In this document: piece by piece, positions 53,400 to 62,478 of the stretch
Position numbering within the stretch: position 1 is the first letter of the stretch
Layout: every line of letters starts with the position of its first letter
NCBI RefSeq assembly: GCF_022678645.1
Contig: NZ_JALBWV010000026.1
Span: 1-64,000, forward strand
From: Saccharopolyspora soli
Lineage (GTDB): Bacteria > Actinomycetota > Actinomycetes > Mycobacteriales > Pseudonocardiaceae
DNA: 64,000 nucleotides
Reading direction: 5' to 3'
Notes under the pieces: generated by a model
Databases searched by the model: none
What the model saw: the letters and a program-made list of their open reading frames with translations, nothing else
What the model was told of the DNA's origin: nothing
Program-made: the position numbers and the translations under genes

Positions 53400-53891
53400 G
53401 TGTCGAACGTGAAGGTCCTGCTGACTCGACTTGACCCCGATGTCCCGCTGCCGACGTACGCGAAACCCGGCGACGCGGGTGCGGATCTGGTGACCACCAG
53501 CGACGTGGTGCTCGAACCGGGCGAACGCGCCGTGGTGGGCACCGGGATCGCCGTGGCGCTGCCGGAGGGCTACGCGGGTTTCGTGCACCCGCGCTCGGGC
53601 CTGGCCGCCAGGGCGGGGTTGAGCGTGGTCAACGCCCCGGGCACGGTTGATTCCGGGTACCGGGGTGAGATCAAGGTCTGCCTGATCAATCATGATCGTG
53701 CGGTACCGCTGTCGTTGCGGCGTGGCGACCGGATCGCCCAGCTCGTCGTGCAGAAGGTGGAGCACGCGGTGTTCCACGAGGTCGACGAGCTGCCAGCGTC
53801 GCAGCGGGGTGCCGGGGGCTACGGGTCCACCGGCGGGCACGAGGTGCTGGCGGTCTCGGCGACCGAGGCCGGTCACAGGACGGAGGTCTGA
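53400..53891 (+). CDS. dut: dUTP diphosphatase
   Basis: A 163-residue trimeric dUTPase that hydrolyses dUTP to dUMP, limiting uracil in DNA and supplying thymidylate synthesis. All five motifs are visible: [41 protein letters not shown] and the C-terminal [10 protein letters not shown] lid. The GTG at 53,400 has no ribosome site, and with only 24 bases to the divergent gene the mRNA may be leaderless, as often in Actinobacteria. DUF3710 follows 4 bases downstream. Confidence 0.96.
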   Translation: MSNVKVLLTRLDPDVPLPTYAKPGDAGADLVTTSDVVLEPGERAVVGTGIAVALPEGYAGFVHPRSGLAARAGLSVVNAPGTVDSGYRGEIKVCLINHDRAVPLSLRRGDRIAQLVVQKVEHAVFHEVDELPASQRGAGGYGSTGGHEVLAVSATEAGHRTEV

Positions 53892-53895
53892 GGGG

Positions 53896-54531
53896 ATGTT
53901 CGGATGGGGCCGTCGACGGGCCGAACCCGCCGATGACGAACAGCACGGCAGTGCTGCCGAGGATCTGGACGTCGTGGACGGCGGGCCGTTCGACGAGAGC
54001 GAGGCGCCCGACGACGAGGTGGAGCGGCTCGACCTCGGTTCGGTGCGGCTGCCAGTACCCGAGGGCGGCCAACTGCAGGTCGAGGTCGATCCGGCCGGAC
54101 CGGTGCGCGCGGTGCACCTGGTCACCCCGGTCGGTCGGCTGACCGTCAGCGCGTTCGCGGCCCCGCGCAGCAGCGGCCTCTGGGACGAAGTCAGCGACGA
54201 ACTCGCCGAGCAGTTGCGCAAGGACGGCGCGCGGGTGCACGCCGAGCAGGGCGACTGGGGCACCGAACTGGTGGCCGACTCGCCGAAGGCCGCGCTGCGG
54301 TTCGTCGGGGTGGACGGCCCGCGTTGGCTGCTGCGCGGCGTGGCGGCCGGGCCAGCGGAACTCGCCAAGGACTGCGCGAAGCTGCTGTACGCGGTCCTCG
54401 ACGAAACCATCGTCGTCCGCGGCGCCGACCCGTTGCCGGTGCGCACGCCGCTGCCGATCCAGCTGCCGGAAGCGATCCAGCGGCACATCCAGCAGGCCCA
54501 AGCCCAGAACAACAACGGCCAAGCGGGCTAG
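53896..54531 (+). CDS. DUF3710 protein
   Basis: A 211-residue soluble protein matching DUF3710 (M. tuberculosis Rv2696c position). It has an acidic N-terminus (EDLDVVDGGPFDESEAPDDEVE), a conserved centre (LVTPVGRLTVSAFAAPRS; GWDEVSDELAEQL-like segment; GPRWLLRGVAAGPA) and a Gln/Asn-rich tail (QQAQAQNNNGQ). Function unknown. A GAGGGG site precedes the ATG, which lies just after the dut stop, so the pair is an operon. Confidence 0.92.
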   Translation: MFGWGRRRAEPADDEQHGSAAEDLDVVDGGPFDESEAPDDEVERLDLGSVRLPVPEGGQLQVEVDPAGPVRAVHLVTPVGRLTVSAFAAPRSSGLWDEVSDELAEQLRKDGARVHAEQGDWGTELVADSPKAALRFVGVDGPRWLLRGVAAGPAELAKDCAKLLYAVLDETIVVRGADPLPVRTPLPIQLPEAIQRHIQQAQAQNNNGQAG

Positions 54532-54540
54532 GGACTTCCT

Positions 54541-54585
54541 CAGCAGCGGTGCGGGTAGTGGAACCTCAGACGCCGCGTCGCTGTG
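54541..54585 (-). repeat. Intergenic repeat, partial copy 4
   Basis: GCGGTGCGGGTAGTGG followed by AACCTCAGACGCCG corresponds to the complement of the module B core in copy 1 (GGCGTCTGAGGTTCC...). It begins 10 bases after the DUF3710 stop. Short, but about 90 percent alike over 30 bases. Confidence 0.55.
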
Positions 54586-54652
54586 CGGGGCGTCCTTCCC
54601 GTTGGCTGGGATCGGTTCGACCGGGCGGACAGCGACCGGCTAGGTTCGAGTT

Positions 54653-55282
54653 GTGCCTGATGCTGCTGAATGGTGGGTCTACCTCGGAGCCGCGCTGCTG
54701 ATCGCGTTCGCGCCCGGTCCCGGCATCCTCTACGTACTGGCGCGCAGCATCCGGGGTGGCTCCCGCGAAGGCGTCCGCTCGGCGTTCGGCAACAGCCTGG
54801 GCGCGACGCTGCACGTGCTGGCGGCGGCGGTCGGGCTCTCGGCCGTCCTGATGGCCTCCGCGGTGGCGTTCACCGTGCTGAAGCTCGTCGGCGCGGCATA
54901 CCTCATCTACCTCGGCGTCCGCGCCTTGTGGGAGTTGCGCGGCGGTTCCGGCGGCCAGCTGCGGGATGCGCCGCGGCAGCGCGGTTCGGCGGTGCTGCAG
55001 GGCTTCGTCTCCGAGGTGTTCAACCCGAAGACGGCGATGTTCTTCCTCGCCTTCCTGCCGCAGTTCGTCCACCCCGACCGGGGCTCGACCACGCTGGTCT
55101 TCGTGGTGCTCGGCTTCATCTTCGTGCTCTTCACCTTGACCGCCGATCTCTCGGTGGTCGCGTTCGCGGGTCCGCTGTCGACCCGGTTGGCCCGGAATCC
55201 GCGTTGGTGGCGTCGCCAGCAGGTGGCCAGCGGCACCACGCTGATCGGTCTCGGCGGGGCGTTGGCGGTGTCCCAGAACTAG
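54653..55282 (+). CDS. LysE family translocator
   Basis: A 209-residue exporter of the LysE/RhtB superfamily with six hydrophobic helices. The N-terminal FAPGPGILYVLARSI and the central GFVSEVFNPKTAMFFLAFLPQF are the family signatures. Members export amino acids such as lysine, homoserine or threonine; substrate undetermined. The GTG at 54,653 is the first in-frame start. It is inserted between genes that are contiguous in the mycobacterial synteny block, where Rv2695 occupies the slot. Confidence 0.88.
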   Translation: MPDAAEWWVYLGAALLIAFAPGPGILYVLARSIRGGSREGVRSAFGNSLGATLHVLAAAVGLSAVLMASAVAFTVLKLVGAAYLIYLGVRALWELRGGSGGQLRDAPRQRGSAVLQGFVSEVFNPKTAMFFLAFLPQFVHPDRGSTTLVFVVLGFIFVLFTLTADLSVVAFAGPLSTRLARNPRWWRRQQVASGTTLIGLGGALAVSQN

Positions 55283-55465
55283 GTCGCGGTGCACAACCCG
55301 CGAGCCCGTCCAGGGGGCACTCCGAGCGGTCGTGTTGATCAAGAATGAGCCGATCGGGCGGGTCAAGTTCTTAATCCCGCTGGGCCCGCGACTACGCCCA
55401 CCTCGGCGGCTACGCTGGGGGTGCACGGGCTGCGAGTCGAGCCCCGAGGCGCACAGGAGCGCTAG

Positions 55466-55843
55466 ATGAGCAAGACCGAAGGCGGCTACTGGCGTCGTCT
55501 CGTTCATCGCCTGACCAGCGATGTTGCCGAGTTGGACGCCGACGATCTCTCGGAGCGGTCGCAGGCGGGTGGGGCCCAGCGCGCGAGTGAGTGCCAGTGC
55601 GGTCAGGAGGCCGTGGTGCTCGGTCGGGTGCGCAGCGTGGGCCTGTGCCCGAAGGCATCGGCACCGACGCTGGAGGCAGAGCTGTACGACGGCACCGAGG
55701 ACGTGACGTTGGTCTGGTTGGGGCGCCGCCGGATCGCCGGGATCGAACCGGGGCGCGTCATCAAGGCCCGTGGCCGAATCGCGGTCCGCGACGGCCGAAA
55801 GGTGCTTTACAACCCCTACTACGAGTTGCAGAACACCGCATGA
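55466..55843 (+). CDS. OB-fold nucleic-acid binding domain protein
   Basis: A 125-residue protein corresponding to M. tuberculosis Rv2694c. The OB-fold spans about 45-120: AVVLGRVRSVGLCPKASAP, DVTLVWLGRRRIAGIEPGRV and IKARGRIAVRDGRKVLYNPYY. The N-terminus is helical. Likely binds single-stranded nucleic acid, role unknown. The stop overlaps the DUF3159 start by ATGA. A 183-base gap precedes it with no other feature seen. Confidence 0.92.
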   Translation: MSKTEGGYWRRLVHRLTSDVAELDADDLSERSQAGGAQRASECQCGQEAVVLGRVRSVGLCPKASAPTLEAELYDGTEDVTLVWLGRRRIAGIEPGRVIKARGRIAVRDGRKVLYNPYYELQNTA

Positions 55844-56580
55844 GCGAACGCGACGCATCCGCCGCCGGGCTACCCGCCCAGGACGCGGCCGATCACCAAC
55901 CGGACCGAGCCGCGCGGCGGACCGGCGATCCCGAGAAGACCCTGCTCGAACAGATGGGTGGCGTCAGCGGGCTGGCCTACTCCGCGGTTCCGATCGTGGT
56001 CTTCGTGCTGGTCAGTTCCGTGACCTCGCTGATGCCCGCGATCTGGTCGGCCATCGGGGTGGCGATCGCCATCGCGATCTTCCGGCTGGTGCGCAAGGAA
56101 CCGCTGCAGCCCGCCATCTCCGGGGTGCTCGGCGTGGCGGTGTGCTCGTTCATCGCCTACCGCTCCGGTGATGCCAAGGGCTTCTTCCTGCTGGGCATCT
56201 GGACGAGCCTGATCTACGGCGGCGTGTTCCTGGTGTCGGTGCTGGCTCGCTGGCCGCTGGTGGGCGTGGCCTGGTCGGCGCTGAACGGGCTGGGCTTCAC
56301 CTGGCGCAAGCAGCGCCGGGCGCTGCGCGGCTACGACCTGGCGACGCTGGCCTGGACGGTGGTGTTCGCGGCGAAGTACGTGGTGCAGCAGTGGTTGTAC
56401 GCCGCCGACCAGACCGGCTGGCTGGCCTTCGCACGGATCGTGATGGGCTACCCGCTGACCGGCTTGGCGCTGATCGTCACGATCTGGGCGATCCGCCGCG
56501 CGGCGAAGGTCGCCGAAGAGGCGAAGGCCGAAGCCCAGCAGGAAACCACCGCGATCCGCTCGAACCCGTCGATGGGCTAG
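55840..56580 (+). CDS. DUF3159 membrane protein
   Basis: A 246-residue integral membrane protein with six hydrophobic segments after a 45-residue hydrophilic start (TLLEQMGGVSGLAYSAVPIV opens the membrane part). It corresponds to M. tuberculosis Rv2693c. Conserved ATLAWTVVFAAKYVVQQWLY lies near the middle. Function unknown; next to the Ceo/Trk genes. It is translationally coupled to the OB-fold gene. Confidence 0.92.
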   Translation: MSERDASAAGLPAQDAADHQPDRAARRTGDPEKTLLEQMGGVSGLAYSAVPIVVFVLVSSVTSLMPAIWSAIGVAIAIAIFRLVRKEPLQPAISGVLGVAVCSFIAYRSGDAKGFFLLGIWTSLIYGGVFLVSVLARWPLVGVAWSALNGLGFTWRKQRRALRGYDLATLAWTVVFAAKYVVQQWLYAADQTGWLAFARIVMGYPLTGLALIVTIWAIRRAAKVAEEAKAEAQQETTAIRSNPSMG

Positions 56581-56588
56581 GGTCCGTG

Positions 56589-56663
56589 CCGCAAGTGGCA
56601 TAGCCGCTTGCGGTGCTGGACCCAGCTCGCACCGCCTCGCAAAACGAGTCTGACGACAGGTTC
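56589..56663 (+). repeat. Intergenic repeat, copy 5, with hairpin
   Basis: A 10-bp hairpin (CCGCAAGTGG / CCGCTTGCGG, one G-U pair) at 56,589-56,613 follows the DUF3159 stop and may end transcription. Then CTCGCAAAACGAGTC and CAGGTTCTCAG match module B of the other copies. It fills the gap between convergent genes. Confidence 0.65.
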
Positions 56664-57335
56664 TCAGTCCGCTGGGGCGCGGTCGTGGACGATCGAGCGG
56701 ATCTGCTGTTCGACGTCCGAGGTGACGACGAACAGCATTTCGTCGCCCGCTTCCAGCGGGTCGTCCGCCTGCGGGACGATCACCCGACCGCCGCGCAGGA
56801 TGGTGACCAGTGCCGCGTCGGCGGGCAGCTTCAGGTCGCGGACCCGGCGACCGGCCAGCGGGGTGGTCTCGGGCAGCGTCACCTCGACCAGGTTGGCCTG
56901 GCCCTGGCGCAGCGTCATCAGTCGGACCAGGTCGCCGACGTTGACCGCTTCTTCCACCATCGCGGCCAGCATCCGCGGCGTGGACACCGCGACGTCGACA
57001 CCCCATGCCTCGGTGAACAGCCACTCGTTGAGCGGGTCGTTGACCCTGGCCACCACCCGGCGCACCGCGAACTCGGTCTTGGACAGCAGCGACACCACCA
57101 GGTTGACCTTGTCGTCACCGGTGGCCGCGATGACCACGTCACAGCCCTCCAGCCCGGCTTCCTCCAGCGAGGCCAGCTCGCAGGCGTCGGCGAGCATCCA
57201 CTCCGCGCCGGGGATGTTCTTCGGGTGGTAGTTCTGCACGTTCCGTTCGATCAGCAGGACCTGGTGGTCGCCTTCGAGCAGTTCCCGCGCGATGGACTGG
57301 CCGACCGCGCCGGCGCCCGCGATCGCGATGCGCAT
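56664..57335 (-). CDS. ceoC: TrkA-family potassium uptake regulator (CeoC-like)
   Basis: A 223-residue RCK protein: NAD-binding AIAGAGAVGQSIAREL at the N-terminus, then VIAATGDDKVNLVVSLLSKTEF, and an RCK_C domain (about 140-220, TPLAGRRVRDLKLP). It should gate a potassium channel or transporter in response to nucleotides. The start overlaps the stop of the upstream TrkA gene (TAATG). M. tuberculosis has the same ceoB-ceoC pair here. Confidence 0.92.
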   Translation of the reverse strand: MRIAIAGAGAVGQSIARELLEGDHQVLLIERNVQNYHPKNIPGAEWMLADACELASLEEAGLEGCDVVIAATGDDKVNLVVSLLSKTEFAVRRVVARVNDPLNEWLFTEAWGVDVAVSTPRMLAAMVEEAVNVGDLVRLMTLRQGQANLVEVTLPETTPLAGRRVRDLKLPADAALVTILRGGRVIVPQADDPLEAGDEMLFVVTSDVEQQIRSIVHDRAPAD

Positions 57336-58000
57336 TACTCGCTCTCCTCGGGTGTGCGGCGAGCCGCGGCCGTGACATCTGTCACAGTGCCGGACAAGGC
57401 CGCCACGTAGACCGTGTCGTCGGCCTGGATGACGGTCTTGGCCTCCGGTAGCACGCCGTTGCCGAACCGCATGATGAACGCGACCCGCGCGCCGGTGGCG
57501 TTCTCCACCTCGGCGACGCGGCGGCCGACCCAACCATCGTGCAGCGGTAGCTGGAGGACCGCGACGGTGCCGGAGGGCTCGCGCCACGCGGTGGCGACGC
57601 CTTCGGGCAGCAGCATGCGCAGGAACCGGTCGGTCGTCCACGGCACGGTGGCCACCGTGGGGATGCCCAGTCGCTGGTAGACCTCGGCGCGCTTGGGATC
57701 GTAGATCCGCGCCACGACGTGTTCGACGCCGAAGGTCTCGCGGGCCACCCGAGCCGAGACGATGTTGGAGTTGTCCCCGTTGGACACCGCGGCGAACGCG
57801 GCCGCCTGTTCGATCCCCGCTTCGACCAGGATTTCCCGGTCGAAGCCGTTGCCGGTGATCTGCTGACCGCGGAACTCCTTGCCCAGGCGGTGGAACGCCT
57901 GGGGGTTCTTGTCCACCACGGCCACGGTGTGATCGAGCCGTTGCAGGGCCGCGGCCAGGGAAGCCCCGACCCGCCCGCAGCCCATGATCACCACGTGCAC
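57335..58000 (-). CDS. ceoB: TrkA-family potassium uptake regulator (CeoB-like)
   Basis: A 221-residue partner of the preceding protein: VHVVIMGCGRVGASLAAAL (Rossmann nucleotide site), AAVSNGDNSNIVSARVAR, and a C-terminal RCK_C half (about 140-215). The sequence is as divergent from its neighbour as CeoB is from CeoC, suggesting a heteromeric regulator. The GTG at 58,000 has GAGGAGACAAGG upstream. The KimA-like potassium importer gene is divergent, 187 bases away, so the three may form one potassium system. Confidence 0.92.
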   Translation of the reverse strand: MHVVIMGCGRVGASLAAALQRLDHTVAVVDKNPQAFHRLGKEFRGQQITGNGFDREILVEAGIEQAAAFAAVSNGDNSNIVSARVARETFGVEHVVARIYDPKRAEVYQRLGIPTVATVPWTTDRFLRMLLPEGVATAWREPSGTVAVLQLPLHDGWVGRRVAEVENATGARVAFIMRFGNGVLPEAKTVIQADDTVYVAALSGTVTDVTAAARRTPEESE

Positions 58001-58187
58001 GACCTTGTCTCCTCGCTGCGGGGGTTGTGCTTCGTCGCGACGACCTCGCGATCGTCTGCCGACGGTACCCGGCCGGCTGCGGACCGGGTTCGGTCCGCAG
58101 CCGTGGATTCCAGGCGGGTGCACCGTACCGGGTGAGCCGGGTCCGAGGGCAGGGGTGGCGGTCGGATGTGACCTGAGAGGAATTCGG

Positions 58188-60263
58188 ATGGCTGCGGTCA
58201 ACGGTTCCGCACCTCGAACGCTTACGCTCAGTGCCGTGTCCAAGCTCGCAACCGCAGCGAAACGGTTGATCGTCGGTCGTCCGTTCCGCAGCGATCGCCT
58301 CGCGCACACCCTGCTGCCCAAACGCATCGCGCTACCAGTGTTCTCCTCCGACGCCATGTCCAGCGTCGCCTACGCGCCCGAAGAAATCCTGCTGGTGCTG
58401 TCCGTGGCTGGGGTGTCCGCCTTCGCGGTCAGCCCGTGGATCGGGCTCTTGGTGGCGATCGTGATGATCACGGTGGTCGCCTCCTACCGGCAGAACGTCC
58501 GCGCCTACACCTCCGGCGGCGGCGACTACGAGGTCGCCACCGTCAACCACGGGCCGCGGTGGGGGCTGGTGGTGGCCAGCGCCCTGCTGGTCGACTACAT
58601 CCTGACCGTCGCGGTGTCGATCTCCTCGGCCGCGGCGAACATCGGCTCGGTGATCCCGTTCGTGGCCCAGCACAAGGTGCTCTTCGCGGTCGGGGCGATC
58701 GTCCTGCTGACCGCGATGAACCTGCGCGGTGTCCGGGAGTCCGGCACGATGTTCGCGATTCCGACCTACGCCTTCGTGATCGGCGTGCTGGGCATGATCG
58801 CCTGGGGCTTCTTCCGCACGTTCGTGCTCGGTCAGCAGATGCCCGCCGAGAGCGCGGGTTTCGGACTGGTGGCGGAGGAGAGCCAGCTGGCCGGGGTGGC
58901 TTTCGTGTTCCTGGTGCTGCGGGCGTTTTCCTCCGGTAGCGCGGCGTTGACCGGTGTCGAGGCGATCAGCAACGGCGTGCCCGCGTTCCGCAAGCCGAAG
59001 TCCCGCAACGCGGCCACCACGCTGGCGCTGATGGGCGGCCTCGCGGTCGTGATGTTCCTCGGTCTGCTGATGCTCGCCCGGATCACCGGCGCGGTGCTGG
59101 CCGAGGATCCCGCGCACCAGTTGATCGGCGCGCCGCCCGGTTACGAGCAGAAGACCTTGGTCGCGCAGTTGGCGGGTGCGGTGTTCGCGGGCTTCCCGCC
59201 CGGCGTCTGGTACCTGGTGTTCTTCACCGGTCTGATCCTGGTGCTGGCCGCGAACACCGCGTTCAACGGTTTTCCGGTGCTGGGTTCGATCCTGGCGCAG
59301 GACCGGTTCCTGCCGCGCCAGCTGCACACCCGCGGCGACCGGCTGGCGTTCTCCAACGGCATCCTGTTCCTGGCCGCCGGGGCGATCATCCTGGTGTTCG
59401 CCTTCGAAGCCGAGGTCACCCGGCTGATCCAGCTCTACATCGTCGGCGTGTTCGTGTCGTTCGTGCTCAGCCAGAGCGGCATGATCCGGCACTGGAACCG
59501 CCTGCTGCGCACCGAGACCGATCCGCAGGCCCGGCGGCGGATGCGCCGCGCGCAGGCGATCAACTCCTTCGGCCTGTTCATGACCGCGAGCGTGCTGGTG
59601 ATCGTGCTGATCACCAAGTTCACCCACGGCGCCTGGATCGCCATCGCCGCGATGGCCGCGATCTACGTGCTGATGACCGCCATCCGTCGGCACTACGACC
59701 GGGTCGCGGACGAGCTCAAGCAGCACGAGGCGGACGCGCTGCTGCCCTCGCGCAACCACGCGCTGGTCCTGGTTTCCAAGCTGCACCTGCCGACCATGCG
59801 GGCGATCGCCTACGCCCGCGCCACCCGGCCCGACGTGCTCGAAGGAGTCACGGTCAACGTCGACGACCGGGATACCCGCGAGCTGACGGCGACCTGGGAG
59901 GCGGAGAATCTGCCGATGCCGTTGAAGGTGTTGGAATCGCCGTACCGGGAGATCACCCGGCCGGTGCTGGAGTACGTCAAGCGGATTCGGCGGGACAGCC
60001 CGCGCGACGTGGTGACCGTGTTCATCCCCGAATACGTCGTCGGCCACTGGTGGGAGCACCTCCTGCACAACCAGAGCGCGCTGCGGCTGAAGAGCCGCCT
60101 GCTGTTCCAGCCGGGCGTGATGGTCACCAGCGTGCCGTGGCAGCTGGAGTCCTCCACCCGCGTCCGCCAGAAGCAGCTCACCTCGATGCCGGGCGCGACC
60201 CGGCGCGGACTGGGCACGAACGGGAAGGTGAGCAGTGACCGGAAAGCCGGATTGGACAGGTAG
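58188..60263 (+). CDS. KimA-like APC potassium importer
   Basis: A 691-residue APC-family transporter with 12 membrane segments and a C-terminal cytoplasmic domain of about 180 residues. It matches Bacillus subtilis KimA, a high-affinity K+/H+ symporter, closely: FSSDAMSSVAYAPEEILL, ASYRQNVRAYTSGGGDYEV, AFSSGSAALTGVEAISNGVPAF and LILVLAANTAFNGFPVLGS. The Thr and Glu of LTGVEAIS are K+-site residues in KimA. Family members are regulated by c-di-AMP through the C-terminal part. The divergent ceoBC genes strengthen a potassium role. The ATG at 58,188 follows GAGAGG. It overlaps the next gene by 29 bases. Confidence 0.85.
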   Translation: MAAVNGSAPRTLTLSAVSKLATAAKRLIVGRPFRSDRLAHTLLPKRIALPVFSSDAMSSVAYAPEEILLVLSVAGVSAFAVSPWIGLLVAIVMITVVASYRQNVRAYTSGGGDYEVATVNHGPRWGLVVASALLVDYILTVAVSISSAAANIGSVIPFVAQHKVLFAVGAIVLLTAMNLRGVRESGTMFAIPTYAFVIGVLGMIAWGFFRTFVLGQQMPAESAGFGLVAEESQLAGVAFVFLVLRAFSSGSAALTGVEAISNGVPAFRKPKSRNAATTLALMGGLAVVMFLGLLMLARITGAVLAEDPAHQLIGAPPGYEQKTLVAQLAGAVFAGFPPGVWYLVFFTGLILVLAANTAFNGFPVLGSILAQDRFLPRQLHTRGDRLAFSNGILFLAAGAIILVFAFEAEVTRLIQLYIVGVFVSFVLSQSGMIRHWNRLLRTETDPQARRRMRRAQAINSFGLFMTASVLVIVLITKFTHGAWIAIAAMAAIYVLMTAIRRHYDRVADELKQHEADALLPSRNHALVLVSKLHLPTMRAIAYARATRPDVLEGVTVNVDDRDTRELTATWEAENLPMPLKVLESPYREITRPVLEYVKRIRRDSPRDVVTVFIPEYVVGHWWEHLLHNQSALRLKSRLLFQPGVMVTSVPWQLESSTRVRQKQLTSMPGATRRGLGTNGKVSSDRKAGLDR

Positions 60264-61470
60264 GCGGCTTGAGGTCGAGGTCGGAGCAGTCGCGCACGGC
60301 GGCCATTGCGTGGCCCGGCACGAAGGCCGGGTGGTGTTCGTCCGCCACGCGTTGCCCGGCGAGGTCGTGGTCGCGGAGGTCACCGAGGACGCCGGGGGAG
60401 GTTTCTGCCGCGCCGATGCGGTCGAGGTGCTGACCGCGGCAGCCGGGCGGGTGGACCCGCCGTGCCCGCTGGCGGACCCCGCGCTGGGCCGCGACCGCTG
60501 CGGGGGATGCGACTGGCAGCACGCCTCCGGCGAGACCCAGCGGGAGCTGAAGGCCGCGGTGATCGCCGAGCAGTTGCAGCGGATCGCCGGGATCGACTGG
60601 CCGGTGCGGGTGCGGGAGCTGCCCGGTGGCCTGCTGCGCTGGCGCAGCCGGGCGCGGCTGGCGGTGGATCGCAAGGGGCGGGCGGGTTTTCGCGCGCACC
60701 GCAGCCACCGGGTGATTCCGGTGGAGGACTGCCCGATCACGGTTGAGGGCGCGCTGGACGACGTCACCAAGCGGCGCTGGCGGCCGGGCGCGGAGCTGTC
60801 GGTAGCCGCGGATGCGGGCGGCGAAGTGCACGTCACTGCGGTGGACCGAAAGCCGGAGCGGCGGCACGGGCGCGCGGTCGCCCGGCAGGTGCACGGCAGC
60901 GGGGTCGCGCACGAATCCGCTGGTGGGCGGCCGTTCGACGTGGCGGTGCAGGGCTTCTGGCAGGTGCACCGGGCCGCGCCCGATGCGTTCTCCGAGGTGG
61001 TCGCGCGGCTGGCGGCGACCCCGTCCGGTGGCGTGGCGTGGGATCTCTACGGCGGCGTGGGGCTGTTCGCCGCGGTGCTCGCCGAGCAGGTCGGCCCGGC
61101 GGGTTCGGTGGTGCTGGTCGAATCGTCGAAGCGCGCGGTCGAGGACGCCGTGGCGAACCTGCGGGACCTGCCGCAGGTGTCGTTCCGGGCGGGCACGGTG
61201 GAGGACGTGGCCGTGGACGAGGACCTGGCCGCACCGGACGTCGTGGTGCTGGATCCGCCGCGCAAGGGCGCTGGTCGCGTGGTGGTGGACGCGGTGACCG
61301 CCCGCCGCCCGGCACGCATCGTGCACGTCGCCTGCGACCCGGCGGCACTGGCTCGGGACGTCGGCCTGTTCGCCGAGCGCGGCTACCGGATGATCGAGCT
61401 GGAGTCTTTCGACGCCTTCCCGATGACCCACCACATCGAATGCATCGCCCTCCTGGTGCCCGCCGCCTGA
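60235..61470 (+). CDS. TRAM-domain class I RNA (uracil-C5) methyltransferase
   Basis: A 411-residue enzyme of the TrmA/RlmCD family, equal in position to M. tuberculosis Rv2689c. An N-terminal TRAM domain (LEVEVGAVAHGGHCVARHEGRVVFV split over about 10-35), an Fe-S type CPLADP...RCGGCDWQH segment (about 75-103) and a methyltransferase domain (DLYGGVGLFAAVLA, VVLDPPRKGAG) are visible. The catalytic Cys sits in HVACDPAALARD. Likely makes m5U in tRNA or rRNA. The GTG start lies inside the end of the transporter gene, with GGGAAGG upstream. Confidence 0.93.
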   Translation: MTGKPDWTGRRLEVEVGAVAHGGHCVARHEGRVVFVRHALPGEVVVAEVTEDAGGGFCRADAVEVLTAAAGRVDPPCPLADPALGRDRCGGCDWQHASGETQRELKAAVIAEQLQRIAGIDWPVRVRELPGGLLRWRSRARLAVDRKGRAGFRAHRSHRVIPVEDCPITVEGALDDVTKRRWRPGAELSVAADAGGEVHVTAVDRKPERRHGRAVARQVHGSGVAHESAGGRPFDVAVQGFWQVHRAAPDAFSEVVARLAATPSGGVAWDLYGGVGLFAAVLAEQVGPAGSVVLVESSKRAVEDAVANLRDLPQVSFRAGTVEDVAVDEDLAAPDVVVLDPPRKGAGRVVVDAVTARRPARIVHVACDPAALARDVGLFAERGYRMIELESFDAFPMTHHIECIALLVPAA

Positions 61471-61565
61471 GCACCCGCAAAAACCCCTTCGCGTTCGGTT
61501 TCGAGTGGGGGATTTGTGGTGGGGTGGCCGGTTAGGGTTGCGGGCGCTGGAGGGAAGGAGCCGCG

Positions 61566-62453
61566 GTGTGGCTTGACGAGGTGCCCGGCCAGGTGGATCC
61601 GCGGTCTCGGGACGCGGTCGAAGCGCGCTGGTCGCGGGCCCGGTGGGGACTGCGGGTGACCGCGTTCTGGTGTGCTGCCGAACTGGTGGTGTCGCTGCTC
61701 GGGCTGGTCTGGGCGCTGGCGACGAAGGGTTCGTCGCTGCCGCTGGCCGGGCCGCGCGGCACCCAGGACCTGGTGGGTTACGCCTTCATCGCGGTATTGG
61801 CGGTGCTGCCGATGCCAGCCGCTGCGTGGGTGGCCAAGCGGTCGGTGGACAAGATCGACTGGCGTCGCAAGCCGCACGGCTGGCTGCTGTACCCGGTCGT
61901 CGTCGGACCGCTGCAAGCGCTCGGACTGCTACTCGCGCTGATCGCGGTCGTCGGCAACGACGTGCTGTCGTGGTGGCAGCCGGTGCTGGTGCTGGTGGTC
62001 GGGACCGCGATCCCGGTGCTGGCCACCGCGGCGGCCCGGCGCGCGGTGCTGCGGCAGCCGCTGCGCGAGCTGGGCGGCAGCGAGTTCGTCGTGCAGTTGC
62101 CGCTGCGTTCCCCGCAGGGCGGCGGGCAGGACTCCCTGCTGCTGACCGGCGACCGGCTGCGGCTGACCGTGCGGACCGCCGCCGGTCGACCCGCCCAGCA
62201 ACCGTCGACCAAGGACATCGAGCTGTCGGCCATCACGGAAGTCGGCGTGCGGCCGAGCACGCCGGAGGACCGGGCCTGGGCGTGGCTCGCGGACGGGCGC
62301 GGTGTGTCGGTGCCGCCTGGCGACGTGGTGGTGGTCCGCACCCGGCACGATGCGCAGCTGCTGCCAGTCGACGCGGAGTTCGCCGAGCTGCTGCGCGCCC
62401 GCGTCGCCATGCGCGGGAGGGAACCGATGCGCATCGACTTCGGTGGTTGCTGA
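61566..62453 (+). CDS. Hypothetical membrane protein with PH-like C-terminus
   Basis: A 295-residue protein with four hydrophobic segments (about 30-55, 70-90, 105-130, 135-155) and a soluble C-terminal half: LLLTGDRLRLTVRTAAGRP, IELSAITEVGVRP, AWAWLADGRGVSVPPGD and VVVRTRHDAQLLPV. This half looks like a PH-like (bPH) beta fold. The next gene encodes a protein of the same plan, so the two are probably a diverged pair. Function unknown. The GTG at 61,566 is the only sensible start. Confidence 0.78.
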   Translation: MWLDEVPGQVDPRSRDAVEARWSRARWGLRVTAFWCAAELVVSLLGLVWALATKGSSLPLAGPRGTQDLVGYAFIAVLAVLPMPAAAWVAKRSVDKIDWRRKPHGWLLYPVVVGPLQALGLLLALIAVVGNDVLSWWQPVLVLVVGTAIPVLATAAARRAVLRQPLRELGGSEFVVQLPLRSPQGGGQDSLLLTGDRLRLTVRTAAGRPAQQPSTKDIELSAITEVGVRPSTPEDRAWAWLADGRGVSVPPGDVVVVRTRHDAQLLPVDAEFAELLRARVAMRGREPMRIDFGGC

Positions 62454-62478
62454 CCGTTCGAGGACTGGGATCCGCGAG

